Assembly: GCA_034431435.1 (NCBI GenBank)
Contig: DAOUDG010000096.1
Coordinates: 1 to 38,145 of the forward strand
Length of the DNA: 38,145 bases
Origin: JAHCIE01 sp034431435
Lineage (GTDB): Bacteria; Chloroflexota; Anaerolineae; Epilineales; JAHCIE01
Reading direction: 5' to 3'
The stretch's first letter is position 1, and each line of letters begins with the position of its first letter. A model generated the notes under the pieces. It had not been told where the DNA came from. It saw only the letters and a program-made list of their open reading frames with translations, and ran no database searches. Below, piece by piece: positions 21,801 through 29,746 of the stretch. The position numbers were made by a program, and so were the translations under genes.

Positions 21801-22574
21801 ATGAAACTGGCCGTCTCCTCCTGGTCCCTCCGTAGCTACATTGGCAAGGACTTTACCTTCGACCGCTTTCCGGCGGTCGTTCGCGAGCGCTTCGGCGAGT
21901 ACGGCGTCGAGGGCATCGAGTTGATTTCGCGGCACATACCGGTCTCGGACATGCGCCACGTCGATCTGGTCGCGGCGGGCCTGCGCGAGGCGGGCCTGAG
22001 CCTGGTCAATATGCCGATCGATGTGGGCAACATCTCCGACCGCGACCCCAAGCGCCGCGCCCACGACCTCAAGGCCATCATGACCTGGATTGATGTGGCG
22101 GCCGCCCTGGGTAGCCCAAACGTCCGCGTCAACACTGGCAGCCAGACACCACCCTTCGACACGGATATCACCATCGACTCGTATCGCCAGCTGGCCGACT
22201 ACGCCGCGCCTCTGGGTGTGCGCATCCTGCTGGAGAATCACGGCGGCATCTCGGCCGACGTGGCCAACATTCTCAAGCTGGGCGAGGGGGTGGGCTGGGA
22301 CCGCTTCGGGACGTGCCCCGACTTTGGCAACTTCCCCTCCGACCTCCGCTATGACAGCCTGACCCTGATGGCCCCCTACGCCGGCATGGTCCACGCCAAG
22401 GCGCTGGACCTGGACGCTAACCTCCAGATGCCGGAGTACGACTTCGCCCGCTGCGTCCAGATCGTTCGCGACGCGGGCTACGATGGCTGGTGGTCAGCCG
22501 AGTTCGAGGGCAAGGGCGAGCAGTACGCGGGCACGGCGGCTAACCTGGCGGCGCTGCGGCAGGCGCTGGCGTAG
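21801..22574 (+). CDS. Sugar phosphate isomerase/epimerase-like TIM-barrel protein
   Basis: A 257-residue TIM-barrel protein of the AP_endonuclease_2 (xylose-isomerase-like) fold. Recognisable strands are MKLAVSSWSLR, GVEGIELISR, LSLVNMPID, PNVRVNTGSQ, VRILLENHGGIS, FGTCPDFGN, GMVHAKALDLD and YDGWWSAEFEGKG. The metal-ligand residues of the fold can be placed: Glu in LLENHGG, Asp/His in CPDFGN and VHAKAL, and Glu in SAEFEG. Members isomerise or epimerise sugars, hydroxypyruvate or inositol derivatives; the substrate is not predictable. The ATG at 21801 follows AAAGGCAGG, and an independent promoter lies at 21719. It closes the plus-strand metabolic block and is followed by a strong bidirectional terminator. 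Confidence 0.88.
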   Translation: MKLAVSSWSLRSYIGKDFTFDRFPAVVRERFGEYGVEGIELISRHIPVSDMRHVDLVAAGLREAGLSLVNMPIDVGNISDRDPKRRAHDLKAIMTWIDVAAALGSPNVRVNTGSQTPPFDTDITIDSYRQLADYAAPLGVRILLENHGGISADVANILKLGEGVGWDRFGTCPDFGNFPSDLRYDSLTLMAPYAGMVHAKALDLDANLQMPEYDFARCVQIVRDAGYDGWWSAEFEGKGEQYAGTAANLAALRQALA

Positions 22575-22602
22575 CGGCCCCCAACACCAATAACCGACGA
22601 CG

Positions 22603-22646
22603 AAGGACCGTGGGCCGAGGGTCGATCCCTCCGGTCCACGGTCCTT
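22603..22646. terminator. Bidirectional terminator between convergent genes
   Basis: Perfect 11-bp outer stem (AAGGACCGTGG at 22603-22613, CCACGGTCCTT at 22636-22646). It continues inward as about seven more pairs with a bulge around a TCGA apex. It has TTT on the plus-strand side and AA...TT flanks on the other. It lies between the sugar isomerase (plus) and PHP (minus) genes. Confidence 0.8.
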
Positions 22647-22688
22647 TGTCTATCGTCAGCTCTACAGGGCCGCCCCTGGCCGAATGGC

Positions 22689-23594
22689 TCACTCGATCCA
22701 GATCGGGTTCGACCACGCGGCGCGGCCCAGGGCGTCGCGCACGGTGATGCGGGCATAGGGACTGGCGAAGTTCTTCAGGTTGATTTCGACGTGGGTCAGG
22801 CCGTGACCGTGGACACTGGCAGCATAGAACTGGCTGCCGGTGACGAAGACCCGCTCGGCGGGCGAGCAGCGCACGATGGCCTTGTCGCGCGGGTAGACCT
22901 GGATGTCGTGGATGGCAGGGCCGGTGCTGGAGTAGTACGCGCCCGCCTTGAGGGCGGCAAGCAACGCCTCGGGCGTGTTCTCTTCGCTCTTGACCCACAC
23001 CCAGCCACGCGCCGCGTCCCAGCGGTTGGGGTTGAAGTGGGCGTCGTCCGTCGCGCACGCCGAGTAGCGGCGGCCTCGCATCGCCATCAGGTCCAGCATG
23101 TACCAGCTGTCGGCGCGGTCATTGTAGTCGGCTGATACGGCATTGTAGACTTCGATGGCATGGACGTCGCCGAGGCTGACCACGTCGCCCTCGGTCAGGG
23201 TGTACCAGTAGGGGTGAGCGACGGCGACGAAAGCGCCCGCGTCCAGGGCGCGGCGGGCGATGGTAGGGCCGCCTTCGCCGGGTGACGGCGGCGCGAAGTC
23301 GAGGGGCAGGCCGACGGCCAGGATGTGCCACAGGTTGCCTAGCTCGGTCTGGCCCGCGTGCAGTTCCGCCCCGATGAGAGTGGTGAAGGTAGGGGTGCGG
23401 AACGGGCGCGTGTCGGCGATGGGGTAGCCGTAACTCTCCAGGAAATGCTCGGTGAGGGCCAGGAAATCGTAGCCGTTCTCGCGATACACCTGGGCCACCT
23501 GCTCCGGGGATAGCTGGCCGTCGGACAGGGTTGAGTGGGTGTGTAGATTGCCGCGCCAGAAGCGACCCGGCTGGTCGAAGGGGAAAGTGTGCAT
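22689..23594 (-). CDS. PHP-domain metallohydrolase (CehA/McbA-like)
   Basis: A 301-residue PHP-fold enzyme. The N-terminal metal motif is GNLHTHSTLSDG with H18, H20 and D25, followed by FLALTEHF. Later ligands lie in VAHPYWY, AIEVYNA and CATDDAHFN. The C-terminal segment (YARITVRDALGRAAWSNPIWIE) is a small beta domain common in CehA-like members. CehA/McbA proteins hydrolyse carbamate esters such as carbaryl; other PHP proteins are phosphoesterases, so the substrate is not settled. Only short in-frame additions to the start at 23594 exist. A -10-like TATAAT (23622-23617) sits 22 bases upstream. Confidence 0.88.
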   Translation of the reverse strand: MHTFPFDQPGRFWRGNLHTHSTLSDGQLSPEQVAQVYRENGYDFLALTEHFLESYGYPIADTRPFRTPTFTTLIGAELHAGQTELGNLWHILAVGLPLDFAPPSPGEGGPTIARRALDAGAFVAVAHPYWYTLTEGDVVSLGDVHAIEVYNAVSADYNDRADSWYMLDLMAMRGRRYSACATDDAHFNPNRWDAARGWVWVKSEENTPEALLAALKAGAYYSSTGPAIHDIQVYPRDKAIVRCSPAERVFVTGSQFYAASVHGHGLTHVEINLKNFASPYARITVRDALGRAAWSNPIWIE

Positions 23595-23604
23595 AGGGGA
23601 TAGT

Positions 23605-23632
23605 GCCTCCGCCGTAATTATACGACGGAGGC
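23605..23632 (-). promoter_or_regulatory. Stem-loop with a -10-like TATAAT in its loop, ahead of the PHP gene
   Basis: Arms 23605-23614 and 23623-23632 pair over 10 bp with one G-U-type position, immediately past the DDN-gene stop. The loop reads TATAATTA on the minus strand. It could terminate the upstream gene or act as a promoter region for the PHP gene; no -35 is visible. GGAGG for the PHP ATG lies within the left arm. Confidence 0.4.
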
Positions 23633-23636
23633 GGCA

Positions 23637-24134
23637 TTATTTGGGTGTCAGAATGAAGATGGGGATATGCCGCCCGCCCGCCCGTCGCTCGTAGGCGTGG
23701 TAGCCGGGATAGATGGCGAGAGCCTGCTGCCACAGGCGGGCGCGCTCGTCAGGGTCGGCCTCGCGGGCGGTGTAGGCGCGGGCGAGGCCGTCGCGGGTAA
23801 CGGTCGCCTCGGGGTGGGCGCGCAGGTTGTGGTACCAGGCGGGGTAGCGCTGCTGGCCGAAGTTGGAGGGGATGACGGCCAGGTCGTCGCCGGCCGTGAG
23901 CGCCACCAGGGGCACGGAGCGTGGCTGGCCGCTCTTCGCGCCGACGGTGGTGAGGGTGACGACCGGCAACCCCACCAACAGCCCGGCCAGGGTGGCGCGG
24001 CCGTCCGTCGCCCGTAGCGCCCAGCGGTCGAGGTGGTGGGCGGTGCGGGCAAACAGCCACGAGCCTGGCCCGCTGGCGGCGAAGGTCTTCATGGCCGAGT
24101 TGAGTAGCCGGCGTGGGGCGCTGGGGGTGGACAT
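23637..24134 (-). CDS. Nitroreductase/deazaflavin(F420)-dependent oxidoreductase, DDN family
   Basis: A 165-residue split-barrel flavin-like protein of the DDN (deazaflavin-dependent nitroreductase) family, which uses F420H2 to reduce nitro groups or quinones in Mycobacteria and relatives. Recognisable segments are PVVTLTTVGAKSGQPRSVPLVAL, then DDLAVIPSNFGQQRYPAWYHNLRAHPEATV and GYHAYERRAGGRHIPIFIL. The GAKSGQPRSVPL and PAWYHNLRAHP motifs are diagnostic. The family's presence suggests that the host can make F420. Start ATG 24134 follows AGGGAC. It lies behind the korB terminator, and a stem-loop separates it from the PHP gene downstream. Confidence 0.88.
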   Translation of the reverse strand: MSTPSAPRRLLNSAMKTFAASGPGSWLFARTAHHLDRWALRATDGRATLAGLLVGLPVVTLTTVGAKSGQPRSVPLVALTAGDDLAVIPSNFGQQRYPAWYHNLRAHPEATVTRDGLARAYTAREADPDERARLWQQALAIYPGYHAYERRAGGRHIPIFILTPK

Positions 24135-24154
24135 GCACGTGGTCCCTAACGAAC

Positions 24155-24185
24155 GAAGCCGCCCCCATCGAGCGGGAGCGGCCTC
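24155..24185 (-). terminator. Stem-loop terminator downstream of korB
   Basis: Twelve-pair stem (24155-24166 with 24174-24185, two G-U positions) and a seven-base loop, 14 bp past the korB stop. There is no U-tract. It separates korAB from the DDN gene. Confidence 0.5.
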
Positions 24186-24199
24186 GTGGGTGCGTGCGT

Positions 24200-25252
24200 C
24201 TAGACGAACTCGGTCATCAGCTTCGCCAGGGACTCGCGGGAGGGGCGGGTCCGGTCCTGGCCGAGCAGGGCGAGGGGCGTGTCTACCATGTTCTCAAGGT
24301 CGGTCAGCGATGGGCGGCTCTGGTCAAAGTAGATCAGGCCGGTGATGAACTCCTGCCTCTCACGGGCCTCTTCGAGGCGCATCACGGCGGCCATCTTGTG
24401 GGTCGGGTCGTAGTCCTCTTCGAGCTTGCGCAGCTGGATGACCGGCCCATCATGCATCTGAACCTGCTGAACCGTACCCGGCGCGTAGTCAACCTTGATC
24501 TCCTCGTAGTCGGGGATAAAGGTGATCTCGTGCAGTGGCTCTTCGTGAGACTTGCCGTAGTCGTAGCTCTTGTTCGACTCGGGGTCGTTGTTGAAGGTGA
24601 CGCACGGGCTGATGATGTCGAGGAGGGCCATACCTTTGAAACGCATGGCCGCCTTGAGCAACTCGCGCACCTGCTTGGCGTCGCCCGCAAAGGAGCGGGC
24701 GACGAAGCCGGCGCCGGCGATGATGGCCTCGGTGCACAGGTCCAGGGAGGGCAACTCCATGACGCCGGCGTTCTTCAGGCGTTGGCCCTTGTCGGCTGTT
24801 ACGGAGAACTGGCCTTTGGTCAGGCCGTAGACGCCGTTGTTTTCGACAATGTACACCATCGGGACGTTGCGCCGCATCGAGTGCTTGAAGGCGCTCAGGC
24901 CGATGCTGCCGGTGTCGCCGTCCCCCGACACGCCGATGGCGAGCAGGGTATGATTGGCGACCACAGCGCCCGTTGCCAGGGTCGGCATGCGGCCGTGGAG
25001 GCCGTTGATGCCGTGGGACGCCCCGAGGAAGTAGGCGGGCGACTTGCTGGAACAGCCGATGCCACTCAGCTTGATGATGCGCTGCTGGGGCAGGCCCAGC
25101 TCGTAGGCGGCATCGATGATACGCGATGAGATAGAGTCGTGGCCACAGCCCGCGCACAGCGTGGACGGGCCGCCCTTATAGGCGGTCTTCTCAAGGCCCA
25201 GGGCGTTGACGTTGGTCTTCCCGTTACCGGGGGCAATCTTCGTGGATTCCAT
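24200..25252 (-). CDS. korB: 2-oxoacid:ferredoxin oxidoreductase, beta subunit
   Basis: A 350-residue beta subunit that binds thiamine diphosphate and one [4Fe-4S] cluster. The alpha-beta pair decarboxylates a 2-oxoacid (commonly 2-oxoglutarate) to acyl-CoA with reduction of ferredoxin. It shows STLCAGCGHDSIS (C33, C36), GIGCSSK (the third cysteine), SGDGDTGSIG with downstream ENNGVYGLTKGQFS (the TPP-binding GDGx...N motif), and SPCVTFNND (a likely fourth Cys). The start has AGGAG seven bases upstream and lies 19 bp after korA, so both are one operon. The family is typical of Kor in aerobic actinomycetes and Chloroflexota; substrate is 2-oxoglutarate by analogy. The terminator follows at 24155. 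Confidence 0.94.
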   Translation of the reverse strand: MESTKIAPGNGKTNVNALGLEKTAYKGGPSTLCAGCGHDSISSRIIDAAYELGLPQQRIIKLSGIGCSSKSPAYFLGASHGINGLHGRMPTLATGAVVANHTLLAIGVSGDGDTGSIGLSAFKHSMRRNVPMVYIVENNGVYGLTKGQFSVTADKGQRLKNAGVMELPSLDLCTEAIIAGAGFVARSFAGDAKQVRELLKAAMRFKGMALLDIISPCVTFNNDPESNKSYDYGKSHEEPLHEITFIPDYEEIKVDYAPGTVQQVQMHDGPVIQLRKLEEDYDPTHKMAAVMRLEEARERQEFITGLIYFDQSRPSLTDLENMVDTPLALLGQDRTRPSRESLAKLMTEFV

Positions 25253-25271
25253 GGCTTATAACTCCTGAGCC

Positions 25272-27125
25272 TCAGTGTTCCTGAACCGGCACGGGCCGAT
25301 GCTCGTTCTCGAGGACCTGGGTGGTGACAAAGCGGGCGCTGAGGGGCAGACCGTCGGAGAAGGCGACGCTCACCAGACGCGCTGCCAGGTCGGGCATCTC
25401 CATCCGCAGCAGCAGGTTGAGCTGGCCGTCCTGGTTCATCTCGACGACGTAGATGCGCTCGTGGGCGGCGACAAACTCGCGAACACTGTCGGCGAAGGGC
25501 AGGGCGCGCAGGCGCAAGTAGCTGGTGGCCAGGCCCGTCTTCGCCAGACGGTCACGGGCCTCGACAATGGCCGGGTCGACCGAGCCAAAGGCGATGATGC
25601 CGATCTTGGCGTTCAAGTTGTGGTCGATGACGGGGGTCGGGACCAGCTGCCGCGCGGTGTCGTGCTTGCGTGTCAGGCGGTCCATGTTGCGCTTCCAGTC
25701 TTCGGGCCGCTCGGTATACAGGGCGAACTCGTTGTGGCCCGAGCCGCGCGTGAAGTAGGCGGCCTTGAGGCTGTCGGTGCCCGGCAGTGTGCGCCAGGGG
25801 ATGCCGTCGCCGTCGACATCGCGGTAGCGACCCCAGCCGTTGACGCGCTCCAGCGCCTCGGCGTCCAGCACCTTGCCGCGATCGATGGGCTTCTCAGGGT
25901 ACGTGAACGTCTCACTCATCCACAGGTTCATGCCCAGGTCGAGGTCGCTCAGCACGAAGATGGGCGTCTGAAGCCGCTCGGCCAGGTCAAGCGCCACATG
26001 GCCGAACTCGAAGCACTCGGCGACGGAGCCGGGCAGGAGGACCGGGTGCCGGGCGTCGCCGTGGCCCAGGAAGTAGGTGCTCAGCAGGTCGCCCTGGGAG
26101 ACGCGGGTCGGCAGGCCGGTGCTAGGCCCCATGCGTTGGACATCCCAAATGACGCCCGGAATCTCGGCGAAAGCGCCATAACCCGCGAACTCCGCCATCA
26201 GCGAGATACCGGGGCCAGAGGTAGACGTCATGGACCGCGCCCCCGCCCAGCCCGCGCCGAGGACCATGCCGATGGCGGCCAGCTCGTCCTCGGCCTGGAT
26301 AATGGAGTAGGTGGCCTTGCCGTCGACCGTGCGCAGCCGGGGGGCGTACTTGTCGAGGGCCTCGGCCAGGCTGGTGGCCGGGGTGATAGGATACCAGGCG
26401 GCGACAGTCATGCCGCCGTACAACGCACCCAACGCGCCGGCTGTGTTGCCGTCGATGAGGATCATGCCGCCGGTCTTGTCCATCGCCTCGACGCGGTAGG
26501 GGTCTTGCTTGGTCAGGTTGGCGTCGGCCCACTCAGCCGATGCCTTGACGACGCCCCAGTTCAGCTCGATGGGTTTGGTCCTGCCCCGGAAGTGGGTCTC
26601 GATAGCCTGCCTGACCCTGTCCATATCGATGCCCAGTAACTGGGAGACGACGCCGACGTAGACCATGCTGGCGACGTAGCTCTTGATCTTGGCCTCAGCG
26701 CCAGACTGCTTCACCATCTCCTTGACGGGTAGCTTGTAGTAGATCACGTCGTCGCGGTTGGGCTGGAAATTGCGTAACTCGTCCGAGTAGAAACATACGC
26801 CGTCGTGGGGCAGAATGGCCAGGTCCTGCAACACGGTCTTGTCGTTGAAGGCGATGAGGACCTCGGTCCCCTCGCGCCGCGCGATATAGCCGTCCTTGCT
26901 GATGCGAATGGTGTACCAGGTGGGCAGGCCCTGAATGTTGGAGGGGAAGAGGTTCTTACCGTTGACGGGGATGCCCATGTGGAACAGGGCGCGGATGAGG
27001 GTGGCATTCGCCGTCTGCGAGCCAGTGCCGTTGACTGTGGCAGCCACGATGGAGAAGTCGTTGACTACGCCTCGCTCCTTGACTGCGCCGGGGTGGGGTG
27101 CGGTGTTAGTTACAGCCGTTGCCAT
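25272..27125 (-). CDS. korA: 2-oxoacid:ferredoxin oxidoreductase, fused gamma-alpha subunit
   Basis: A 617-residue subunit that joins what are separate gamma and alpha chains in other oxidoreductases. The N-terminal gamma domain (about 20-200) has IVAATVNGTGSQTANATLIRALFHMG and binds CoA. The alpha domain follows from about 210 (MILIDGNTAGALGALYGGMTVAAWYPITPATSLAEAL), with AEDELAAIGMVLGAGWAGARSMTSTSGPGISLMAE. The C-terminal domain contains IGIIAFGSVDPAI and YVVEMNQDGQLNLLLR. There is no ferredoxin-like domain. The ATG at 27125 is preceded by GGGAG. It is upstream of korB, and two dyads lie in its leader (27159-27172, 27183-27200). A likely role is TCA-cycle or fixation-type 2-oxoglutarate metabolism with ferredoxin as acceptor. 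Confidence 0.94.
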   Translation of the reverse strand: MATAVTNTAPHPGAVKERGVVNDFSIVAATVNGTGSQTANATLIRALFHMGIPVNGKNLFPSNIQGLPTWYTIRISKDGYIARREGTEVLIAFNDKTVLQDLAILPHDGVCFYSDELRNFQPNRDDVIYYKLPVKEMVKQSGAEAKIKSYVASMVYVGVVSQLLGIDMDRVRQAIETHFRGRTKPIELNWGVVKASAEWADANLTKQDPYRVEAMDKTGGMILIDGNTAGALGALYGGMTVAAWYPITPATSLAEALDKYAPRLRTVDGKATYSIIQAEDELAAIGMVLGAGWAGARSMTSTSGPGISLMAEFAGYGAFAEIPGVIWDVQRMGPSTGLPTRVSQGDLLSTYFLGHGDARHPVLLPGSVAECFEFGHVALDLAERLQTPIFVLSDLDLGMNLWMSETFTYPEKPIDRGKVLDAEALERVNGWGRYRDVDGDGIPWRTLPGTDSLKAAYFTRGSGHNEFALYTERPEDWKRNMDRLTRKHDTARQLVPTPVIDHNLNAKIGIIAFGSVDPAIVEARDRLAKTGLATSYLRLRALPFADSVREFVAAHERIYVVEMNQDGQLNLLLRMEMPDLAARLVSVAFSDGLPLSARFVTTQVLENEHRPVPVQEH

Positions 27126-27158
27126 GCCTGAGTCTCCCTATGAATAATAACGTGCGCG

Positions 27159-27172
27159 CCGTTGCGCAACGG
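27159..27172. promoter_or_regulatory. 14-bp perfect palindrome upstream of korA
   Basis: CCGTTGCGCAACGG, perfect dyad, 34 bp before the korA ATG. It overlaps where a -35/-10 could sit (TATTAT-like element just downstream at about 27142-27150). Candidate operator. Confidence 0.4.
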
Positions 27173-27182
27173 TCCTCAAATC

Positions 27183-27200
27183 ATAGTCCAGAACGACTAT
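27183..27200. promoter_or_regulatory. 18-bp dyad upstream of korA
   Basis: Arms ATAGTC (27183-27188) and GACTAT (27195-27200) around a six-base centre. It lies 58 bp upstream of the korA ATG, so it is suited to an activator or repressor dimer. Confidence 0.4.
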
Positions 27201-27278
27201 CGGCGCAAGAGACAAGTCAGCGGTGGTCGGCGGTCCGACCTGTGACCGCTGACACCCGGCCGCCGACATCGGCCTGCC

Positions 27279-27560
27279 TCATCCGCCCGGAATCTCGTCG
27301 CGAGGGTCGATTCCCGTCTCGTCGTCGCCGTCGGGTTCGTCACCCACGAAGTCGAGGGGGCCGGTGGTCAGGGGCGTGACGGGGGTCACGTCGCTCTCCA
27401 GCGCGCCCATGTACTCCTGGGGCGACTCGGGGTCGACGTCGGCGTCGGGCGGGCGCGGCGTGCCTTCGTGGCTGATGAGTGTCTGGTCGAGTTCTTCGCG
27501 CACGTTGGCGGGCTGATTCTCGGGGGACTGGGGAATGTCGCTGGTGGTTGGGTCGGGCAC
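27279..27560 (-). CDS. Small acidic Pro-rich hypothetical protein (93 aa)
   Basis: I do not recognise a family. The 93-residue product is acidic and Pro/Asp/Glu-rich throughout (for example TPRPPDADVDPESPQEYMG and VGDEPDGDDETGIDPRDEIPGG). It has little hydrophobic core and is probably disordered. I choose the GTG at 27560 because GGGAGG lies six bases upstream; the ATG at 27581 has no such site and the GGGAGG would lie inside it. No signal peptide or membrane segment. It lies between korA and the aldo/keto reductase on the same strand. The reading frame is believable but the function is unknown. Confidence 0.5.
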   Translation of the reverse strand: MPDPTTSDIPQSPENQPANVREELDQTLISHEGTPRPPDADVDPESPQEYMGALESDVTPVTPLTTGPLDFVGDEPDGDDETGIDPRDEIPGG

Positions 27561-27610
27561 GGAACCTCCCATCGAATGCAAAGTTGGTGTGTCACAACGC
27601 TGGGCCAGGG

Positions 27611-27695
27611 CCGGGACGTGATACGTGAACTGCGAGATGTGGGAATCGCCAATCGCCAGTTCCCAATCTCCGATCTCTCTTCTTACGCATCACGT
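27611..27695. repeat. Large imperfect inverted repeat (possible dispersed intergenic element)
   Basis: Outer arms GACGTGATACGT (about 27614-27625) and ACGCATCACGTC (about 27684-27695) pair with one wobble. Inside, GAGATGTGGGAA and TTCCCAATCTC pair with one bulge around a TCGCCAATCGCC apex. The layout and the GGGAA...TTCCC wording are like miniature dispersed repeats. The right arm overlaps the stop of the aldo/keto reductase gene, so it could also end that transcript. Confidence 0.5.
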
Positions 27696-28652
27696 CTCCC
27701 ACCCCGTCGCCTTGTTCAGCGTCTCCATCTCATCGGTGGTCAGGCGCAGGCCAGCGGCGGCGAGGCTCGGCTGAAGCTGCTCGACGGTGTTCGCGCCGAT
27801 GATGGGCGCGGTGATGACGGGCTGGCTGAGCTGCCACGCCAGAGCCACCTCGATCAGAGACACGCCGCGCGCCGTCGCCACCTGGTCGAGGGCGTCGATG
27901 GCTGCCCAGCCTCGCTCGTTCAGGTAGCGCTGCACCCCACGGCTGCGCTGGCTGTCGGGTAGTGGCTGGTCGCGGCGATACTTGCCGGTCAGGAAGCCAC
28001 CCGCCAGCGGGCTGTAGGGCATGACGCCGATACCCTGGTCCAGGCACAGGTCGCGCAACTCGCGCTCGAACTCGGCGCGGTGGACCAGGCTGTAGTGGGG
28101 CTGCAAGGCGTCGTAGCGGACGAGCCTGTTCACATCGGCGGCCCACAGGCTGCGGCACAACCGCCAGGCCGGATAGTTGGATGCGCCGATGTAGCGCACC
28201 TTGCCCTGGCGCACCAGATCGTCATAGGCGCGCAGCGTCTCCTCGATGGGCGTGCGCTCATCATACCAGTGAGACTGGTAGAGGTCAATCGTCTCGACGC
28301 CGAGCCGTCGCAGGCTATCCTCAGCCGCCTGCGTGACATGCGCGCGGCTCAGCCCTTCGCCGTTGGGACCGGGCCACATGCGGCCGCGTACCTTGGTGGC
28401 GATGACCATCTCGCGGCGGACGCCGCGCTGCTTGAGCCAGCGGCCGATAATCTCCTCCGCAACGCCCCCCGCGTTGTTGGCCGCCCAGTTGGAGTAGATG
28501 TCCGCCGTGTCGATGAACGTGCCGCCGGCCGCGTGGAAGGCGTCCAGGACGGCGAACGCACTCGCTTCGTCGGTGGTCCAGCCGAATTGCATTGTGCCCA
28601 GACACAGCTCGGATACACGCAGGCCACTACGGCCCAGGGTGCGGTATTCCAT
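27690..28652 (-). CDS. Aldo/keto reductase
   Basis: A 320-residue NADPH-dependent TIM-barrel reductase. The catalytic tetrad can be placed: D48 and Y53 (FIDTADIYSN), K87 (VIATKVRG) and H128 (LYQSHWYDE). MEYRTLGRSGLRVSELCLGTMQFGW is the usual N-terminus of the AKR groups acting on ketones and sugars. I start at ATG 28652 because GAGGAAG lies seven bases upstream; the ORF extends five codons further but without a ribosome site. Substrate unpredicted; the group often reduces methylglyoxal or other aldehydes. No signal peptide. It lies 82 bp after the usp gene stop on the same strand. Confidence 0.93.
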   Translation of the reverse strand: MEYRTLGRSGLRVSELCLGTMQFGWTTDEASAFAVLDAFHAAGGTFIDTADIYSNWAANNAGGVAEEIIGRWLKQRGVRREMVIATKVRGRMWPGPNGEGLSRAHVTQAAEDSLRRLGVETIDLYQSHWYDERTPIEETLRAYDDLVRQGKVRYIGASNYPAWRLCRSLWAADVNRLVRYDALQPHYSLVHRAEFERELRDLCLDQGIGVMPYSPLAGGFLTGKYRRDQPLPDSQRSRGVQRYLNERGWAAIDALDQVATARGVSLIEVALAWQLSQPVITAPIIGANTVEQLQPSLAAAGLRLTTDEMETLNKATGWET

Positions 28653-28734
28653 GATGCGCTTCCTCAATAGTGGGGGTTGACACGGGGGCTGTCGACCTCG
28701 GCCCGCGCTACACAGGCAGCGGAGGCAGCAGCGA

Positions 28735-29622
28735 CTAAGACTCCCCCGCGTTCACCGCGCTCGGCCGCACCAGCAGCAGGGGCAGCGAGCCGCGATGCAG
28801 CACCTCGGTTGCTACGCTGCCGCGCAGCATTCGCTGCAGGCCAGACCGGCCGTGGCTGGCCATGACCACCAGGCTTGCGCCTGATGCTGCGCCCTCATCC
28901 AGAATGGCCTGTGCGGCCTGGCCGATGCGGAGGCGTGTCTCGACTCGTAACCCCTCGGCCTGCAAGCCGTCGGCGATGCCCTTGAGATAGTGACTGGCAG
29001 CCATGCTCTCGCCCTCGAGGATGCGGTCGGTTGTCTCGGCGCGCGCCACCTCCGGATCGACCAGCAGGGCCGTCGGCGGGACGGCGACACGCAGCAGCAC
29101 GAGCGTCCAGTCCAGGGTGCGGGCGAGAACCGCCGCCGCTGGCAGGGCCGCTTCGGCGAAGGGCGACCCATCGAGGGGAACGAGCACGCGCGGGCGCTCG
29201 TCGCGAGGGGGTATGGTCGGGGCGGGCGCGCTCATGCGGAGCAGCAGGACGGGCACACGGCTGTCAGCGAGGACGGCTTCGGCGACGGAGCCATGCACGA
29301 GGCGTTGTAGACTGCCATGACCATGCGTGGTCATGATGATGAGATCGATGTCGTTCTGGGCGACGATGGCGGCGATGGCGCGGGCGGGGGGCGCATCGGG
29401 CGTCGCGATGTGGATGCTCAGCCCATCTCCCAGGCGGCGACGCACAGCCTCCAGGTAGGTGTGCGCCTCCTGACACGCGCCCCGCCCCAGGCCGCCACTC
29501 TCCCCCGTCGCGCAGACGAGCCAGACTTCCCCGCCCATAGCCTGGGCGAGCATGACGGCGATGGGCAGGGCGCGCTCACTCAGCGAGGAGCCGTCGAGGG
29601 GAACAAGAATTCGGCTGAACAT
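28735..29622 (-). CDS. Tandem-domain universal stress protein
   Basis: A 295-residue protein with two UspA domains in series. The first (about 1-140) starts SRILVPLDGSSLSERALP and ends IMTTHGHGSLQRLVHGSVAEAVLADSRVPVLLLR. The second starts PRVLVPLDGSPFAEAALP and ends VMASHGRSGLQRMLRGSVATEVLHRGSLPLLLVRP. The nucleotide loop GRSG...GS is intact in domain 2; domain 1 has the variant GHGS. Such fused Usp proteins bind ATP and are induced under hypoxia or redox stress in actinomycetes. ATG 29622 is chosen over a longer frame because GGAGAG lies just upstream. It lies downstream of the DoxX-like gene. Confidence 0.94.
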   Translation of the reverse strand: MFSRILVPLDGSSLSERALPIAVMLAQAMGGEVWLVCATGESGGLGRGACQEAHTYLEAVRRRLGDGLSIHIATPDAPPARAIAAIVAQNDIDLIIMTTHGHGSLQRLVHGSVAEAVLADSRVPVLLLRMSAPAPTIPPRDERPRVLVPLDGSPFAEAALPAAAVLARTLDWTLVLLRVAVPPTALLVDPEVARAETTDRILEGESMAASHYLKGIADGLQAEGLRVETRLRIGQAAQAILDEGAASGASLVVMASHGRSGLQRMLRGSVATEVLHRGSLPLLLVRPSAVNAGES

Positions 29623-29688
29623 GACGACTCTCCATCTCACCTCCCGACGCCAATACATGCTGTGGAGAATGTCCCAGGTAGGCGGGAA

Positions 29689-29721
29689 GGGCGCCGAGGT
29701 GGGCAGTCCACCTCGGCGCCC
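29689..29721 (-). terminator. 14-bp perfect stem-loop between doxX-like and usp genes
   Basis: Arms 29689-29702 and 29708-29721 are fully complementary, with loop GCAGT. It lies 26 bp past the DoxX-like stop. No U-tract follows. It is a likely transcript end or processing stem. Confidence 0.6.
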
Positions 29722-29746
29722 TGGCGTATCGCGCTTCGAGAGGCAG

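Noticed and set aside
24113..25129. 338-codon open frame on the plus strand
   Set aside because: It lies entirely antisense to korB, which has clear TPP and Fe-S motifs; the frame reflects GC-rich third positions and has no ribosome site or recognisable domain.
25275..26639. 454-codon open frame on the plus strand
   Set aside because: Antisense to korA, whose gamma-alpha fusion is unmistakable. The translated product is Gly/Val/Gln-rich mirror sequence with no domain.
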